Shown here: positions 1-9,170 of the stretch, piece by piece
How the letters are laid out: every line of letters begins with the position of its first letter
How positions within the stretch are numbered: the stretch's first letter is position 1
NCBI GenBank assembly: GCA_964464375.1
Contig: CAYXFU010000016.1
Coordinates: forward strand, 1 to 64,000
Length of the DNA: 64,000 nucleotides
Source: CAIOZA01 sp964464375
GTDB taxonomy: Bacteria > Bacteroidota > Ignavibacteria > Kapaibacteriales > UBA2268
Reading direction: 5' to 3'
Program-made: the position numbers and the translations under genes
Notes under the pieces: generated by a model
Told to the model about the DNA's origin: nothing
Seen by the model: the letters and a program-made list of their open reading frames with translations, nothing else
Databases searched by the model: none

Positions 1-43
1 ATTATTTGGGCTAAAGCCTTACTTATCAAAGTATCATCATTTT

Positions 44-63
44 CCACGACTTAAAAGTCGTGG
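44..63. repeat. short palindrome, CCACGA(C/G)-type family
   Basis: Two 9-base arms (CCACGACTT and AAGTCGTGG) flank an AA centre and are followed by GGCTATTCATT. Related palindromes at 51604-51623 and 51711-51730 share the CCACGA start and the CGTGGCTATT tail, and a half copy lies near 7455. The rest of positions 1-113, downstream of queC, shows no gene. The palindrome could end the queC transcript, but no clear T-run follows it on the minus strand. Confidence 0.6.
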
Positions 64-113
64 CTATTCATTAGTATTTTTTAACTTTTATAAAAATATT
101 AATTACAATATAT

Positions 114-815
114 TCAACAACTTAATCCGGTTGAGTAGTTACTGATCCTGTAAGTTATCGGATCTGTCACTCCCGCTGATAGGAAGCCTCTGAGCCTCAG
201 AGCGCATGAATCACAGACACCGCATGCTTCAGCATCATCAGAGTAACAGCTCCATGTTAAGTCAAAGGGTACATTTAGCTTGTTGCCTTTAGTAATAATG
301 TCCTTTTTTGTGTCATTGATAATCGGAGTAATTATTTTTATATGTGTTTCCGGTTTTGTTCCAAGATTAATAGCTTTTTCAAATGCTTCAAAAAATTCTG
401 ATCTGCAATCAGGATATCCGCTTGAATCCAATTGCATAGCACCTATGTAAAGTGCTTGGGCATTAATCACTTCAGCCCAACTGGCGGCTATTGACAGTAT
501 GTTACCGTTTCGGAATGGGACATAACTTGATGGTATGTTCTGTCTCTCAAAGTCTGCTTCCTCTAATTCTATTCTCGTATCGGTAAGGCTGGAACCACCT
601 ATCATTGTAAAGTGGCTTACATCCACAACTAACTTATCCTTCACATCGAAATATTTACATAGCTTGTGGAAACAATCTAACTCTTTGCTTTGAGTTCGCT
701 GACCATAATTCAAATGTAATCCGGCAATCTCATAACCAGCACTTTTTGCAATAGCGGCACACACAGCAGAATCCATTCCTCCGCTAATCAAAACAACGGC
801 AAGCTTCTTACTCAT
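114..815 (-). CDS. queC: 7-cyano-7-deazaguanine synthase QueC
   Basis: Converts 7-carboxy-7-deazaguanine plus ammonia to preQ0 at the cost of ATP, a step in queuosine biosynthesis in the cytoplasm. The N-terminus carries the PP-loop ATP pyrophosphatase motif SGGMDS (about residues 11-16). The C-terminal zinc site is complete: Cys190 followed by Cys198, Cys201 and Cys204 in CGVCDSC. The length of 233 residues is normal. The ATG overlaps the stop of the upstream yjbQ gene by four bases (ATGA), so the two are translationally coupled. No other queuosine gene lies in the window. Confidence 0.95.
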   Translation of the reverse strand: MSKKLAVVLISGGMDSAVCAAIAKSAGYEIAGLHLNYGQRTQSKELDCFHKLCKYFDVKDKLVVDVSHFTMIGGSSLTDTRIELEEADFERQNIPSSYVPFRNGNILSIAASWAEVINAQALYIGAMQLDSSGYPDCRSEFFEAFEKAINLGTKPETHIKIITPIINDTKKDIITKGNKLNVPFDLTWSCYSDDAEACGVCDSCALRLRGFLSAGVTDPITYRISNYSTGLSC

Positions 816-1240
816 TTATTTTCTCCGATTATGGTTGCAACTATATTTCTTGAATGAGCAGAATTTCGATGTTCGCAGAGATAGATTCCCTGCCATGTCC
901 CTAATGCTAATTTCTTATTGATAATAGGTATTGAAAGTGAGCTGCCGATGATAACATTTTTTATATGAGAAGTCATATCATCAGTTCCTTCATCAACATG
1001 CCGATAATATGATTCATCCTCCGGAACAGTTTTATTAAAATGTGTTTCAAGGTCGATTCGTACTGTTGGGTCAGCATTTTCGCTTATTGACAGGCTTGCA
1101 CTGGTATGATGAATAAACAGATTTAGTAGCCCTGCGTCAATAAGCTTGAGTTCAGGTAAATGTAATAGAATCTCATCGGTGATAAGATTAAAACCACGTT
1201 TACGTGGAGACAATTTAATTTGTTTTTGAAATACTGACAT
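812..1240 (-). CDS. yjbQ: YjbQ/UPF0047 family protein
   Basis: 142 residues covering the whole UPF0047 fold. Hallmarks are visible: HHTSASL (about 44-50), ENADPTVRIDLE (54-65), a His-containing segment with EGTDDMTSHIK, and LGTWQGIYLCEHR near the C-terminus. Family members show weak thiamine-phosphate synthase activity, but their physiological role is unsettled. It is the first gene of a two-gene minus-strand unit with queC, and diverges from pgi across about 80 AT-rich bases that must hold both promoters. The function beyond family membership is unknown. Confidence 0.9.
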   Translation of the reverse strand: MSVFQKQIKLSPRKRGFNLITDEILLHLPELKLIDAGLLNLFIHHTSASLSISENADPTVRIDLETHFNKTVPEDESYYRHVDEGTDDMTSHIKNVIIGSSLSIPIINKKLALGTWQGIYLCEHRNSAHSRNIVATIIGENK

Positions 1241-1319
1241 GAATGATATTTATTTTTATTTAACAAATTTTTGTTAATTTTCAATATAATCAAAAAATAT
1301 TAACACAGAAAATACTATT

Positions 1320-2963
1320 ATGAAAAAATTAACTGAAAAACCTTCGTGGATCAAATTAAACAATCACTATTCTGTGATGTCCAAATCATCGATGAATCTC
1401 ATGTTTGATGAAGATGCTGACCGGTTCGATAAGTTCAGCATTAAATTCAATGATATTCTATTGGATTACTCAAAGAATATAATTAATGAGCAGACATTGG
1501 AATATCTGACTGAATTATCAGACGAATGTCAGCTAAAAAATTGGATTGAAAGCATGTTCACCGGTGATAGTATCAATTTCACCGAAGGGCGTGCAGTTCT
1601 CCATACGGCACTCCGCAACCGTTCCAATAAACCCGTATATCTTAATGGGAAAAATGTGATGGATGATATTCATCGGGTTCTCGAACAAATGAACAGATTT
1701 TGTGCTAAAGTTCATGGCGGAGAATGGCTCGGATTTAATGGTGATAGAATTACTGACATAGTAAACATAGGTATTGGAGGTTCAGATCTTGGTCCGGCAA
1801 TGGTTTGCAATGCTTTGAAGAGTTATGCGGTCAAAGGTATGAGTGCTCATTTTGTATCAAATGTTGACGCTACCCATTTGGAAGAAACACTGAAAAAGCT
1901 CAATCCGGCAACTACTTTATTCCTGATAGCATCAAAAACATTTACAACACAGGAAACAATTACAAATGCTAATTCAGCAAAAGACTGGTTTCTGGCAAAA
2001 TCGAATGGTAATCATTCCGATATAGCAAAACATTTCGTAGCCCTTTCGACAAATGAAAAAGATGTTACGGCATTCGGAATAGATAAGAATAATATGTTTG
2101 AATTCTGGGATTGGGTTGGAGGCAGATATTCTCTCTGGTCTGCAATAGGTCTGCCAATAGCACTATATATTGGTTTCGATAAGTTCGAGCAACTTCTTCA
2201 GGGAGCATTCGAAATTGACGAACATTTCAGAACTGCCCCACTAAAGAAAAACATTCCGGTAATATTGGCTCTTTTGGGCGTCTGGTACACAAATTTCTTC
2301 AACTGCAAAAGTCACGCTGTGATTCCGTATGATCAGTATCTGGAATTTTTACCTGACTTCCTTCAGCAATTGGATATGGAAAGCAATGGTAAATTTGTTA
2401 CCCGTAGCGGTGAGATGGTAGATTACCCAACAGGTCCAATCATCTGGGGTAAACCTGGAACAAACGCGCAACATTCTTTTTTCCAGCTTATACATCAGGC
2501 AACACAGATAATTCCGGCAGACTTTATTGCTCCAATAAAAAGTCTTAATCCAATCGGGAATCATCATGATATACTTATCTCTAATTTTTTGGCTCAGACA
2601 GAAGCATTGATGAAGGGTAAATCCGAAGAAGTTGTACTCAAAGAATTACAATCACAAAATCTTACAGAATCAGAAATAAAATCAATTTTACCCCACAAAG
2701 TTTTTATGGGAAACAGACCGACTAATACTATCTTAATAGATAAACTCACTCCCAAAAATCTCGGCTCGATAATTGCTATTTATGAACATAAGGTTTTTGT
2801 ACAAGGCGTTATTTGGAATATCAATTCATTCGATCAATGGGGTGTTGAACTTGGCAAACAATTAGCAAAAGCAATTCTCCCACAATTAAAAGCCGAAAAT
2901 GATGTCGATAACCATGACTCTTCTACAAATAGCCTGATTAATTATTTTAGGAAGAACAGGTAA
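1320..2963 (+). CDS. pgi: glucose-6-phosphate isomerase
   Basis: Interconverts glucose-6-phosphate and fructose-6-phosphate in glycolysis and gluconeogenesis. At 547 residues it is the long form of the family. Visible signatures include IGIGGSDLGPAM (around 150), ASKTFTTQET (sugar-phosphate binding), the classical GGRYSLWSAIGLPI block and the C-terminal FDQWGVELGKQLAK block. It is the first gene of a plus-strand run in which ppk1 follows after 19 bases. A link between central carbon flux and polyphosphate storage is suggested only by this position. Confidence 0.97.
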   Translation: MKKLTEKPSWIKLNNHYSVMSKSSMNLMFDEDADRFDKFSIKFNDILLDYSKNIINEQTLEYLTELSDECQLKNWIESMFTGDSINFTEGRAVLHTALRNRSNKPVYLNGKNVMDDIHRVLEQMNRFCAKVHGGEWLGFNGDRITDIVNIGIGGSDLGPAMVCNALKSYAVKGMSAHFVSNVDATHLEETLKKLNPATTLFLIASKTFTTQETITNANSAKDWFLAKSNGNHSDIAKHFVALSTNEKDVTAFGIDKNNMFEFWDWVGGRYSLWSAIGLPIALYIGFDKFEQLLQGAFEIDEHFRTAPLKKNIPVILALLGVWYTNFFNCKSHAVIPYDQYLEFLPDFLQQLDMESNGKFVTRSGEMVDYPTGPIIWGKPGTNAQHSFFQLIHQATQIIPADFIAPIKSLNPIGNHHDILISNFLAQTEALMKGKSEEVVLKELQSQNLTESEIKSILPHKVFMGNRPTNTILIDKLTPKNLGSIIAIYEHKVFVQGVIWNINSFDQWGVELGKQLAKAILPQLKAENDVDNHDSSTNSLINYFRKNR

Positions 2964-2982
2964 AACAAAAAAAGCGATAATT

Positions 2983-5121
2983 ATGACAACTGAAAATCAT
3001 ACAGAGACAAGAATCAATCTAAAGTCTCCGGAATACTATTTTAACAGGGAATTGAGTTTTCTTGAATTTAACAAGAGAGTTTTGTCAGAAGCAGAATCTC
3101 CTGAGCATCCATTATTGGAAAGATTGAAATTTATATCGATCTATAGTTCAAATCTTGATGAATTCTTCATGATACGTGTAGCTGGTCTAAGGGATCAGAT
3201 ACAAGCCGGAGTAATAGATCTGTCATCCGACGGAATGACTCCAAGCCAACAGTTGAAGGAAATCAGGAAACGACTAGTATCAGAATATTCCCGACAGGAA
3301 AAGATATTAATGGAAGATATATTTCCTGCTCTTGAAAATGAAGGCATTTATTTCCATAGCTTAAGAGATCTTAAGAAAACTGAGAAAGATTTTTTGAAGG
3401 ATTATTTCTGTAATTCCCTTCTTCCTGTTCTTACTCCCTTGAGTCTTGATCCGGCGCATCCATTCCCGCGGATCATCAACCGCTCACTAAATATTGCTTT
3501 TTCCCTTATCGATAAGCAAAAGAAGACTGTTGAAAAGAGAATTGCTATTCTTCAGCTTCCTTCTCAATTAACAAGATTTATAGAAATTCCCCGTGTTGAT
3601 GGACAATATCATTTTGTCAGGCTCGAACAAGTTGTCAAGGCTTATGCCAGCATTCTTTTTCCCGGGCTGGAAGTTGAAACCGCTAATACTTTTCGGGTGA
3701 CAAGAGATGCAGACATCGAAATTTCTGAAGATGAAGCAGAAGATTTACTTCTGGAAATTTCTGAGCAGGTAAAACACCGTAAATGGGAAACTGCAGCAGT
3801 CAGGCTTGAAGTATCTGACGATATGCCGGCATATATGGTTACAAGTTTGATGAAATCTCTTGATCTTAAGCCGGATGATGTTTATTCACACAACAGGCCT
3901 CTTCATCTTCCTGATTTAATGCAATTAATGAAACTGGACATTCGCCATCTGAAGGATACACCATTCCAGACCAGAACTCAGAATGCTCTTCTGAAAGACG
4001 GACCGGAGTTATTCGATCTTCTTCGCAAGAAGGATATACTTGTTCATCATCCTTACGATTCATTCACAAATAGTGTTCTAAAGTTCCTGACAACATCTGC
4101 AACTTGTCCTGATGTTGTTGCTATCAAAATAACTCTTTATCGTGCAGGCATGAATTCGCCTATTGTTGCCGCGCTGAAGCAAGCCGCTGAAAATGGCAAA
4201 CAGGTTACTGCTTTTGTTGAATTGAAAGCACGTTTTGATGAGGAAAATAATATTATCTGGGCTAAGGAACTTGAAGATGCCGGTGTTTATGTTGTTTATG
4301 GTGTTCTTGGGCTAAAGACACATTGTAAGATTGCAATGGTAGTTCGTCGCGAAGGAAAAACACTTAGAACTTATGTTCATCTCGCAACAGGAAATTATAA
4401 CAGATCTACTGCCAGATTATATACAGATATTGGCTTCTTCACTTCTAACGAAGAATATGGGATAGATGCAATACATTTGTTCAACTTTCTAACAGGTTAT
4501 TCCTATCATAAAGATTGGAATCATCTGATAGTAGCTCCCAACCATCTCAGAAAGAAAATCGTCGAGCTGATTGATCGCGAAGCAGCTATGCATACAGCGG
4601 AAAATCCAGGATTTATTTTTGCTAAGATGAATGCTATCGCTCATGATGAAGTAACTCAGGCTCTTTATCGAGCTTCACAAAAGGGAGTTAAAATTCAACT
4701 TGTAGTTAGAGGCATTTGTTGTCTCAAACCTGGTATTCCGGGAGTCAGTGAAAATATTGAAGTCAGAAGTATATTGGGAAGATTCCTTGAACACAGCAGA
4801 ATATTTTATTTTCAGAATGCCGGTGAAAGCGAAATATATCTTTCAAGTGCTGACTGGATGACTCGCAATCTTCACAGAAGGGTGGAACTTATGTTCCCAA
4901 TTCTTGATGGACATTTGAAGAAGAATCTTTTTGATTTGCTTCAGCTCTATTGGCAGGATAACAAGAAATCCTGGAAACTTCTTAGCAATGGTAATTACGA
5001 AAAAATTGAACCACAAAATGAAGAAGTTCCTTTCTCTATTCAGGATCATTTGATTAATGAGGTCAAAAAATATAAAAAGAAGAAGCAGAAAATTAGTCCT
5101 TATATCAAAAATTTCAGTTAA
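2983..5121 (+). CDS. ppk1: polyphosphate kinase 1
   Basis: Reversibly polymerises the terminal phosphate of ATP into polyphosphate. The 712-residue protein has the complete PPK1 order: N domain opening with YFNRELSFLEFNKRVL, middle domain, then two phospholipase-D-like C domains. The autophosphorylated histidine lies in HLATGNYNRSTARLYTDIG, and the second catalytic histidine in EHSRIFYF. SNLDEFFMIRVAGLRDQ is also typical. The gene sits 19 bases after pgi and 12 bases before the permease start, probably in one transcript. Nothing is missing. Confidence 0.97.
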   Translation: MTTENHTETRINLKSPEYYFNRELSFLEFNKRVLSEAESPEHPLLERLKFISIYSSNLDEFFMIRVAGLRDQIQAGVIDLSSDGMTPSQQLKEIRKRLVSEYSRQEKILMEDIFPALENEGIYFHSLRDLKKTEKDFLKDYFCNSLLPVLTPLSLDPAHPFPRIINRSLNIAFSLIDKQKKTVEKRIAILQLPSQLTRFIEIPRVDGQYHFVRLEQVVKAYASILFPGLEVETANTFRVTRDADIEISEDEAEDLLLEISEQVKHRKWETAAVRLEVSDDMPAYMVTSLMKSLDLKPDDVYSHNRPLHLPDLMQLMKLDIRHLKDTPFQTRTQNALLKDGPELFDLLRKKDILVHHPYDSFTNSVLKFLTTSATCPDVVAIKITLYRAGMNSPIVAALKQAAENGKQVTAFVELKARFDEENNIIWAKELEDAGVYVVYGVLGLKTHCKIAMVVRREGKTLRTYVHLATGNYNRSTARLYTDIGFFTSNEEYGIDAIHLFNFLTGYSYHKDWNHLIVAPNHLRKKIVELIDREAAMHTAENPGFIFAKMNAIAHDEVTQALYRASQKGVKIQLVVRGICCLKPGIPGVSENIEVRSILGRFLEHSRIFYFQNAGESEIYLSSADWMTRNLHRRVELMFPILDGHLKKNLFDLLQLYWQDNKKSWKLLSNGNYEKIEPQNEEVPFSIQDHLINEVKKYKKKKQKISPYIKNFS

Positions 5122-5133
5122 GGTAATTTGTTA

Positions 5134-6363
5134 ATGAATTTACCATTTAGGATTGCCGTCAGATATATCTTTACTATCAGAAGTTTTCACTTCATTACTT
5201 TCATAACAATCATCTCAATAATAGGTATTGTTATCGGTGTGGCTGCTCTGATAATTGTTATGTCTATCTTTAACGGTTTCGGCGAATTCACAGAAAAGCA
5301 ACTTATCGGACTAGACCCCCATATCCGGATTGTTCCATCGAATGGTGCCTGGCTTGAGAATTATCCTTCTTATGAAAAGAAATTAGCTAACTACAAAGAT
5401 ATCGGAGGCTATTCTCCCGTTGTTCAGGGAAGAGTTATAGCTGTCAAGAGCGACAATATGAAGGTTGTGCAGATTAGTGGTTATAACTCCAAGCAATTTC
5501 CAAATGTTTCCGGGATTGGCAATAGTAGTGTTTCCGGTAAGTTTTTCATTGGTGAACATGAAGGGAAGAAATACATTGCTCTTGGATCAAATCTCGCATA
5601 TTCCTTGAAAGCAGTTCCCGGCGATAATATCTATCTGATGTCATTGAACTCGGTTGAATATTCAATCAAATCAATGTCTCGTCAGCAAGGTGTTGAATTT
5701 ACTGTTTCGTCAATATTTCAAACAAATAACCCTGAGTACGATAACACTCTTGGATTAACATCAATAGAACTAGCGTCAGTCTTGCTCAGTACTCCTCTAA
5801 ACACTGCATCAGGAATTGATATCCGATTAAAGAGAGTTGATGATTCAGAAAAAAATAAATACTTACTCAAGAATGATTTTAAAAACTGTGAAATTCTGAC
5901 TTGGTATGATCTGCACAAAGAGCTATACAACATACTTCAGTTCGAGAGAATATCAGTGTTTATCGTTCTAAGTCTGATAATCGTCATAGCAGTTTTCAAT
6001 GTCCTTGCATCACTTGCCATGACAGTATTTGAAAAAAAATCAGACATCGCTGTAATGAAATCACTTGGATCGACCGATAAATCTATTTTAAAGACTTACC
6101 TTTATCTTGGAATGTTAATCGGATCAACGAGCACATTCCTTGGCACTGTCATAGGGCTTGCATTGTGTTATGGTCAGATTCATTTTAACTGGTTCGAACT
6201 CAATTCGGCTCAGTATCTAATCACGTCACTGCCGGTCGAAGTCAGAACATTCGATGTTTTGTTAGTAATAGTCGTTTCGCTCGGTTTGTCATTCCTGGCG
6301 GCACTTTATCCGGCAAAAAGAGCATCGAAACAAAATATAATTGATTCTATACGTAATGAATAA
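5134..6363 (+). CDS. LolC/LolE-type ABC transporter permease
   Basis: An inner-membrane permease of the lipoprotein-releasing family, which extracts lipoproteins for transfer to the outer membrane with an ATPase LolD (not in this window). One membrane segment near the N-terminus (about 15-45, FITFITIISIIGIVIGVAALIIVMS) is followed by a periplasmic domain of about 220 residues. Three membrane segments form the C-terminal FtsX-like block, with the coupling motif KKSDIAVMKSLGSTDKSI. I take ATG 5134 because it gives the typical MNLPFRIAVRYIF start; a TTG at 5128 is possible. The exact C or E subtype is unresolved. Confidence 0.85.
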   Translation: MNLPFRIAVRYIFTIRSFHFITFITIISIIGIVIGVAALIIVMSIFNGFGEFTEKQLIGLDPHIRIVPSNGAWLENYPSYEKKLANYKDIGGYSPVVQGRVIAVKSDNMKVVQISGYNSKQFPNVSGIGNSSVSGKFFIGEHEGKKYIALGSNLAYSLKAVPGDNIYLMSLNSVEYSIKSMSRQQGVEFTVSSIFQTNNPEYDNTLGLTSIELASVLLSTPLNTASGIDIRLKRVDDSEKNKYLLKNDFKNCEILTWYDLHKELYNILQFERISVFIVLSLIIVIAVFNVLASLAMTVFEKKSDIAVMKSLGSTDKSILKTYLYLGMLIGSTSTFLGTVIGLALCYGQIHFNWFELNSAQYLITSLPVEVRTFDVLLVIVVSLGLSFLAALYPAKRASKQNIIDSIRNE

Positions 6364-6397
6364 TTTAAAATTTAGAATAAATATTGAAAAGGGTAAA

Positions 6398-7225
6398 ATG
6401 TATAAAGTTCTTCTTTGCATATTTTCTATTTGCTTCTTCCTGGGTCTTTCAGGGACTGCACAAGCTCAAAACGGGAACAAAACAGTTATACTTCTTCAGG
6501 GTAAAATAACTGACCAAAGCGGTCAGATCATAAGTACAACTATTAGTTTTCGTGATATCAACGGAAAGAAATCCTCCACAAAGTCTAACTCAAAGGATGG
6601 AACCTTTCAGCAGGTAATGACTCCCGGCATGACATATTCAGTTCTTTTCAGAGATTATATGGTCCTGGGTGAAGAATACATGTTCACTCTTCCTTTGGTT
6701 AAAGAGTACACCGAAATGACACAGAATTTCAAAGTCAAAAAGATTGAGACAGGTCTTGACCTCATGAAATTCAAAGCCTTCAATTCCAATCAGTCTGAAC
6801 TTAGTGGAACTTACAAGCCATTCTTCGATGACCTTAAGGATTTTCTGAACAATAACATCAAAGCCAGTGTAATAATCACTGTTCATACACATGATTCCCA
6901 ATTCAAGGAAACAACTAAGAATGTACAGGTAGCCGACAAAAAAGGCAAGATGAAGACGAAGAAAGAGAAAGTTACTATTGCTCATCAGGCGGAACAACTG
7001 GTCAACAGCAGAATAGATGCCATAAAATCCTATCTGAAGTTAATCTCTTTGCCAGAAAAGAAAATTACTTTTGAGAAAGATATGGTTTCTGACAATATTA
7101 AAGTTGAAAAGACCAAGTCCAAAAAAGATACAAAGAAAAAAGGAAAAGAAAAACCGGTTGAAACCCCGAAATCCGGCAACACAAATAATGTTTATGTTAA
7201 AGTAGGGAAAATAGCGAATCTGTAA
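6398..7225 (+). CDS. secreted protein with carboxypeptidase-regulatory-like and degenerate OmpA-like regions
   Basis: The chosen ATG at 6398 follows GAAAAGGGTAAA and opens a clean signal peptide (MYKVLLCIFSICFFLG...AQAQ). A longer reading from 6341 would overlap the permease. After cleavage comes a beta-rich segment (QGKITDQSGQIISTTISFRD) resembling a carboxypeptidase regulatory domain. LSGTYKPFFDDLKDFLNNN followed by a VHTH stretch recalls the OmpA peptidoglycan-binding fold without its full D/R signature. The C-terminal third is rich in Lys (KKDTKKKGKEK). The likely location is the periplasm or outer membrane. The function is unknown. Confidence 0.7.
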   Translation: MYKVLLCIFSICFFLGLSGTAQAQNGNKTVILLQGKITDQSGQIISTTISFRDINGKKSSTKSNSKDGTFQQVMTPGMTYSVLFRDYMVLGEEYMFTLPLVKEYTEMTQNFKVKKIETGLDLMKFKAFNSNQSELSGTYKPFFDDLKDFLNNNIKASVIITVHTHDSQFKETTKNVQVADKKGKMKTKKEKVTIAHQAEQLVNSRIDAIKSYLKLISLPEKKITFEKDMVSDNIKVEKTKSKKDTKKKGKEKPVETPKSGNTNNVYVKVGKIANL

Positions 7226-7245
7226 TAGAATCATATTTTTTGTTA

Positions 7246-7253
7246 CTTTTGCA
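7246..7253 (+). promoter_or_regulatory. possible Bacteroidetes-type -7 box with no gene downstream
   Basis: TACTTTTG fits the TAnnTTTG -7 consensus of Bacteroidetes housekeeping promoters. A weak TCTG lies about 21 bases upstream in the -33 position. It points toward the repeat at 7284-7458 and no plus-strand gene follows. It may drive a small RNA through the repeat or be chance in AT-rich DNA. Confidence 0.25.
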
Positions 7254-7283
7254 TCGAAGATGCTAAATTTCAATAACCAAGGG

Positions 7284-7458
7284 CTTTAGAGTCTGTGTAA
7301 AAAGTCATTTCTTGATGTCATTCCGAACGAAGTGAGGAATCCATGTATTTGTATTTTTCCTGTAAAAAAGCCTGGATGCGCTTCGCAGTCCTTCGGAACT
7401 CACGGTCGCTACACTCCCTCAGAATGACATGATCGTAGTTTTTACACAGCCTCTAAAG
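7284..7458. repeat. MITE-like dispersed repeat with 20-base terminal inverted repeats
   Basis: The ends (7284-7303 and 7439-7458) are inverted copies matching at 19 of 20 bases, core CTGTGTAAAAA / TTTTTACACAG. Inside, GTCATTCCGAACGAAGTGAGG near the left end pairs with CCCTCAGAATGAC near the right end, so the element can fold into one long hairpin. It encodes no protein. Related inner sequences recur at 30816-30916, 34704-34885, 41721-41890, 42206-42355, 44163-44215 and 50694-50721. The right end runs into a half copy of the CGTGGCTATT palindrome family, which suggests nesting. The rest of 7226-7536 holds only a CTCGCTCGCGGCAGGGTTGG repeat at about 7505-7526. Confidence 0.7.
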
Positions 7459-7536
7459 CTCGTGGCTATTGATTCCATAATCTTTTAAAGAGAACGAACT
7501 AACTCTCCTCGCTCGCGGCAGGGTTGGTATATTCTT

Positions 7537-8865
7537 CTATCTTTTGATAATAGCCGAGATAGTTGTTTTCAAAGGATTGCTGTTAATCTGCAATAAATAT
7601 ACACCTCTGGGCAGATCCAAATCTTTGATTGATACATTGTTAATACCCGGGTGCAAATCACCGTGCCAGATTTCGCTCAACAGAGCATATTGATAATCAA
7701 ATAGCTTGATAGTCGATTCTGGCAATCCGACCACACAATGAATATTTAATGATAATATTTTATCAAATGGAATACAGTTGATATGAGTTACAGATAGTCT
7801 ATTATGTTTATCTTCGCCAAGATAGATATCAGCTGTTTGAATTTGCTTATTATTCTTCTCTGTAATAATGGTATCGTTGTTTACGATCTTTACATCAAAG
7901 AACATTTTTTCCAGAATTTCTTTTTGTTCCAAAGTAAGAAATTCAATCAAAGGTAATTTATCCGGCAGACGACCTGTTGTGGTTTTAACGCTATCGCAAT
8001 ATAGAAGCGACTCATTGAAGAATTTATTGAGTAATTTTCTAGTAAATTCTTCACTTGCCACTTTTGAATTCAATAATCCTTCATTTTCAGCTAAAGCGGA
8101 CTTTGAAATCCAATGAGGAACTGTTCTCATTGTCAGAGACTTATTTGTCCTGCCATATCGGATTGGTTTAACTCTAATGTAAACATCCTGATTCGCAAAT
8201 TCGTTTGGCAATCTTCTAATATGATTGATTTTATCTGGTTTCCATCCATATCGCGGAGCTACTACCTGATCGATATTTTCATCGACTCCAACGCTGTCGA
8301 TAACATAGATTGAGCTTGGATCATTTACCTTTACAATCTCCATTAAAAATTCTGTCTGATCCTTTATGCTATTCTTTGAAACAATCCAATTATTATCATA
8401 TTTGGATTCATAGTCGTTCTCTGCTTCTTGATTAGGGTTATTCATCAAAGTGTTCTGCCCGTTTAGTTCAGACAGGTACAGTTTTCTGAGGAACTTAATA
8501 TGAGAATTTGGTTTGAACCTGAATGTGTTAGTACAGGTTTTAATCAGTAAAAAGCTATCAATACCCTGTGACTTGATCCCTTCTACTGCATTTTCCTCAT
8601 TTATCCGGTTAGTGAGCGGAACAAGCAATTTTGCTCTAACATTTATTATTCTGATTTCACCAAACAAATAATTCACCGAGGCAGATTCGAATTTATTTTC
8701 TAAGTGGAAATAACGCAGATAGCCAATATTCTTGGCATTTGTTCCCAATACGGCATCAGATGCGTCATAAGCATATACTTCACCCAAATTAAAGATTATT
8801 GGCAAAATAATAAATGACGCTATGCCAAGAGTGCGGGAAAATCTATGATAAATGTATTTTCGCAT
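7537..8865 (-). CDS. secreted protein, paralogue A of a tandem pair, probable T9SS-type tail
   Basis: I do not recognise the family. The ATG at 8865 (MRKYIYHR) is preferred over 8904 because it opens directly into a signal peptide ending near VYA and matches the MRK start of the neighbour at 10499. The mature part begins DASDAVLGTNAKNIGYLRYFHLEN, parallel to the paralogue. The C-terminal INNVSIKDLDLPRGVYLLQI block resembles the last strands of a T9SS type A sorting domain. The last 414 bases appear identical to those of the paralogue, while the N-terminal half has diverged strongly. The likely location is the cell surface. Confidence 0.75.
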   Translation of the reverse strand: MRKYIYHRFSRTLGIASFIILPIIFNLGEVYAYDASDAVLGTNAKNIGYLRYFHLENKFESASVNYLFGEIRIINVRAKLLVPLTNRINEENAVEGIKSQGIDSFLLIKTCTNTFRFKPNSHIKFLRKLYLSELNGQNTLMNNPNQEAENDYESKYDNNWIVSKNSIKDQTEFLMEIVKVNDPSSIYVIDSVGVDENIDQVVAPRYGWKPDKINHIRRLPNEFANQDVYIRVKPIRYGRTNKSLTMRTVPHWISKSALAENEGLLNSKVASEEFTRKLLNKFFNESLLYCDSVKTTTGRLPDKLPLIEFLTLEQKEILEKMFFDVKIVNNDTIITEKNNKQIQTADIYLGEDKHNRLSVTHINCIPFDKILSLNIHCVVGLPESTIKLFDYQYALLSEIWHGDLHPGINNVSIKDLDLPRGVYLLQINSNPLKTTISAIIKR

Positions 8866-9170
8866 GATAAAGTAATTAATATTCGAAAATTCTAATTTTT
8901 TCATTAATTATGTAACAGAACGTTGATGACGGCGAAAATGTTCCTGCTTTTACAACCAAAATACTATTTGTAATTATAGGCACTTTTCCGTATGCTAAAT
9001 AACCGAAATAATCTGATAATATCAATACCAAATACTACGTATTTTTTTTACTGTTTCTACTTATATATAATTAACTTATGGAGGAAATGAGGTTGAAGGG
9101 AGAAATCATATTCCAAATAATGCATTTGGTATTGCTCCCTCCTCGCTCGCGGCAGGGTTGGTTCATTCTT
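8866..9170. other. intergenic region with an 11-base inverted repeat and a CTCCCTCC-type repeat
   Basis: No gene is visible. CAATACCAAAT at 9022-9032 and ATTTGGTATTG at 9124-9134 are exact inverted copies about 90 bases apart. Next comes CTCCCTCCTCGCTCGCGGC at about 9136, a repeat also present near 7505 and, in frame, inside the gene at 19848-20636. Confidence 0.5.

Noticed and set aside
1241..1319. preQ1 riboswitch in the leader of the yjbQ-queC unit
   Set aside because: The region is short and AT-rich and I see no aptamer-like stem-loop with the conserved A-rich tail.
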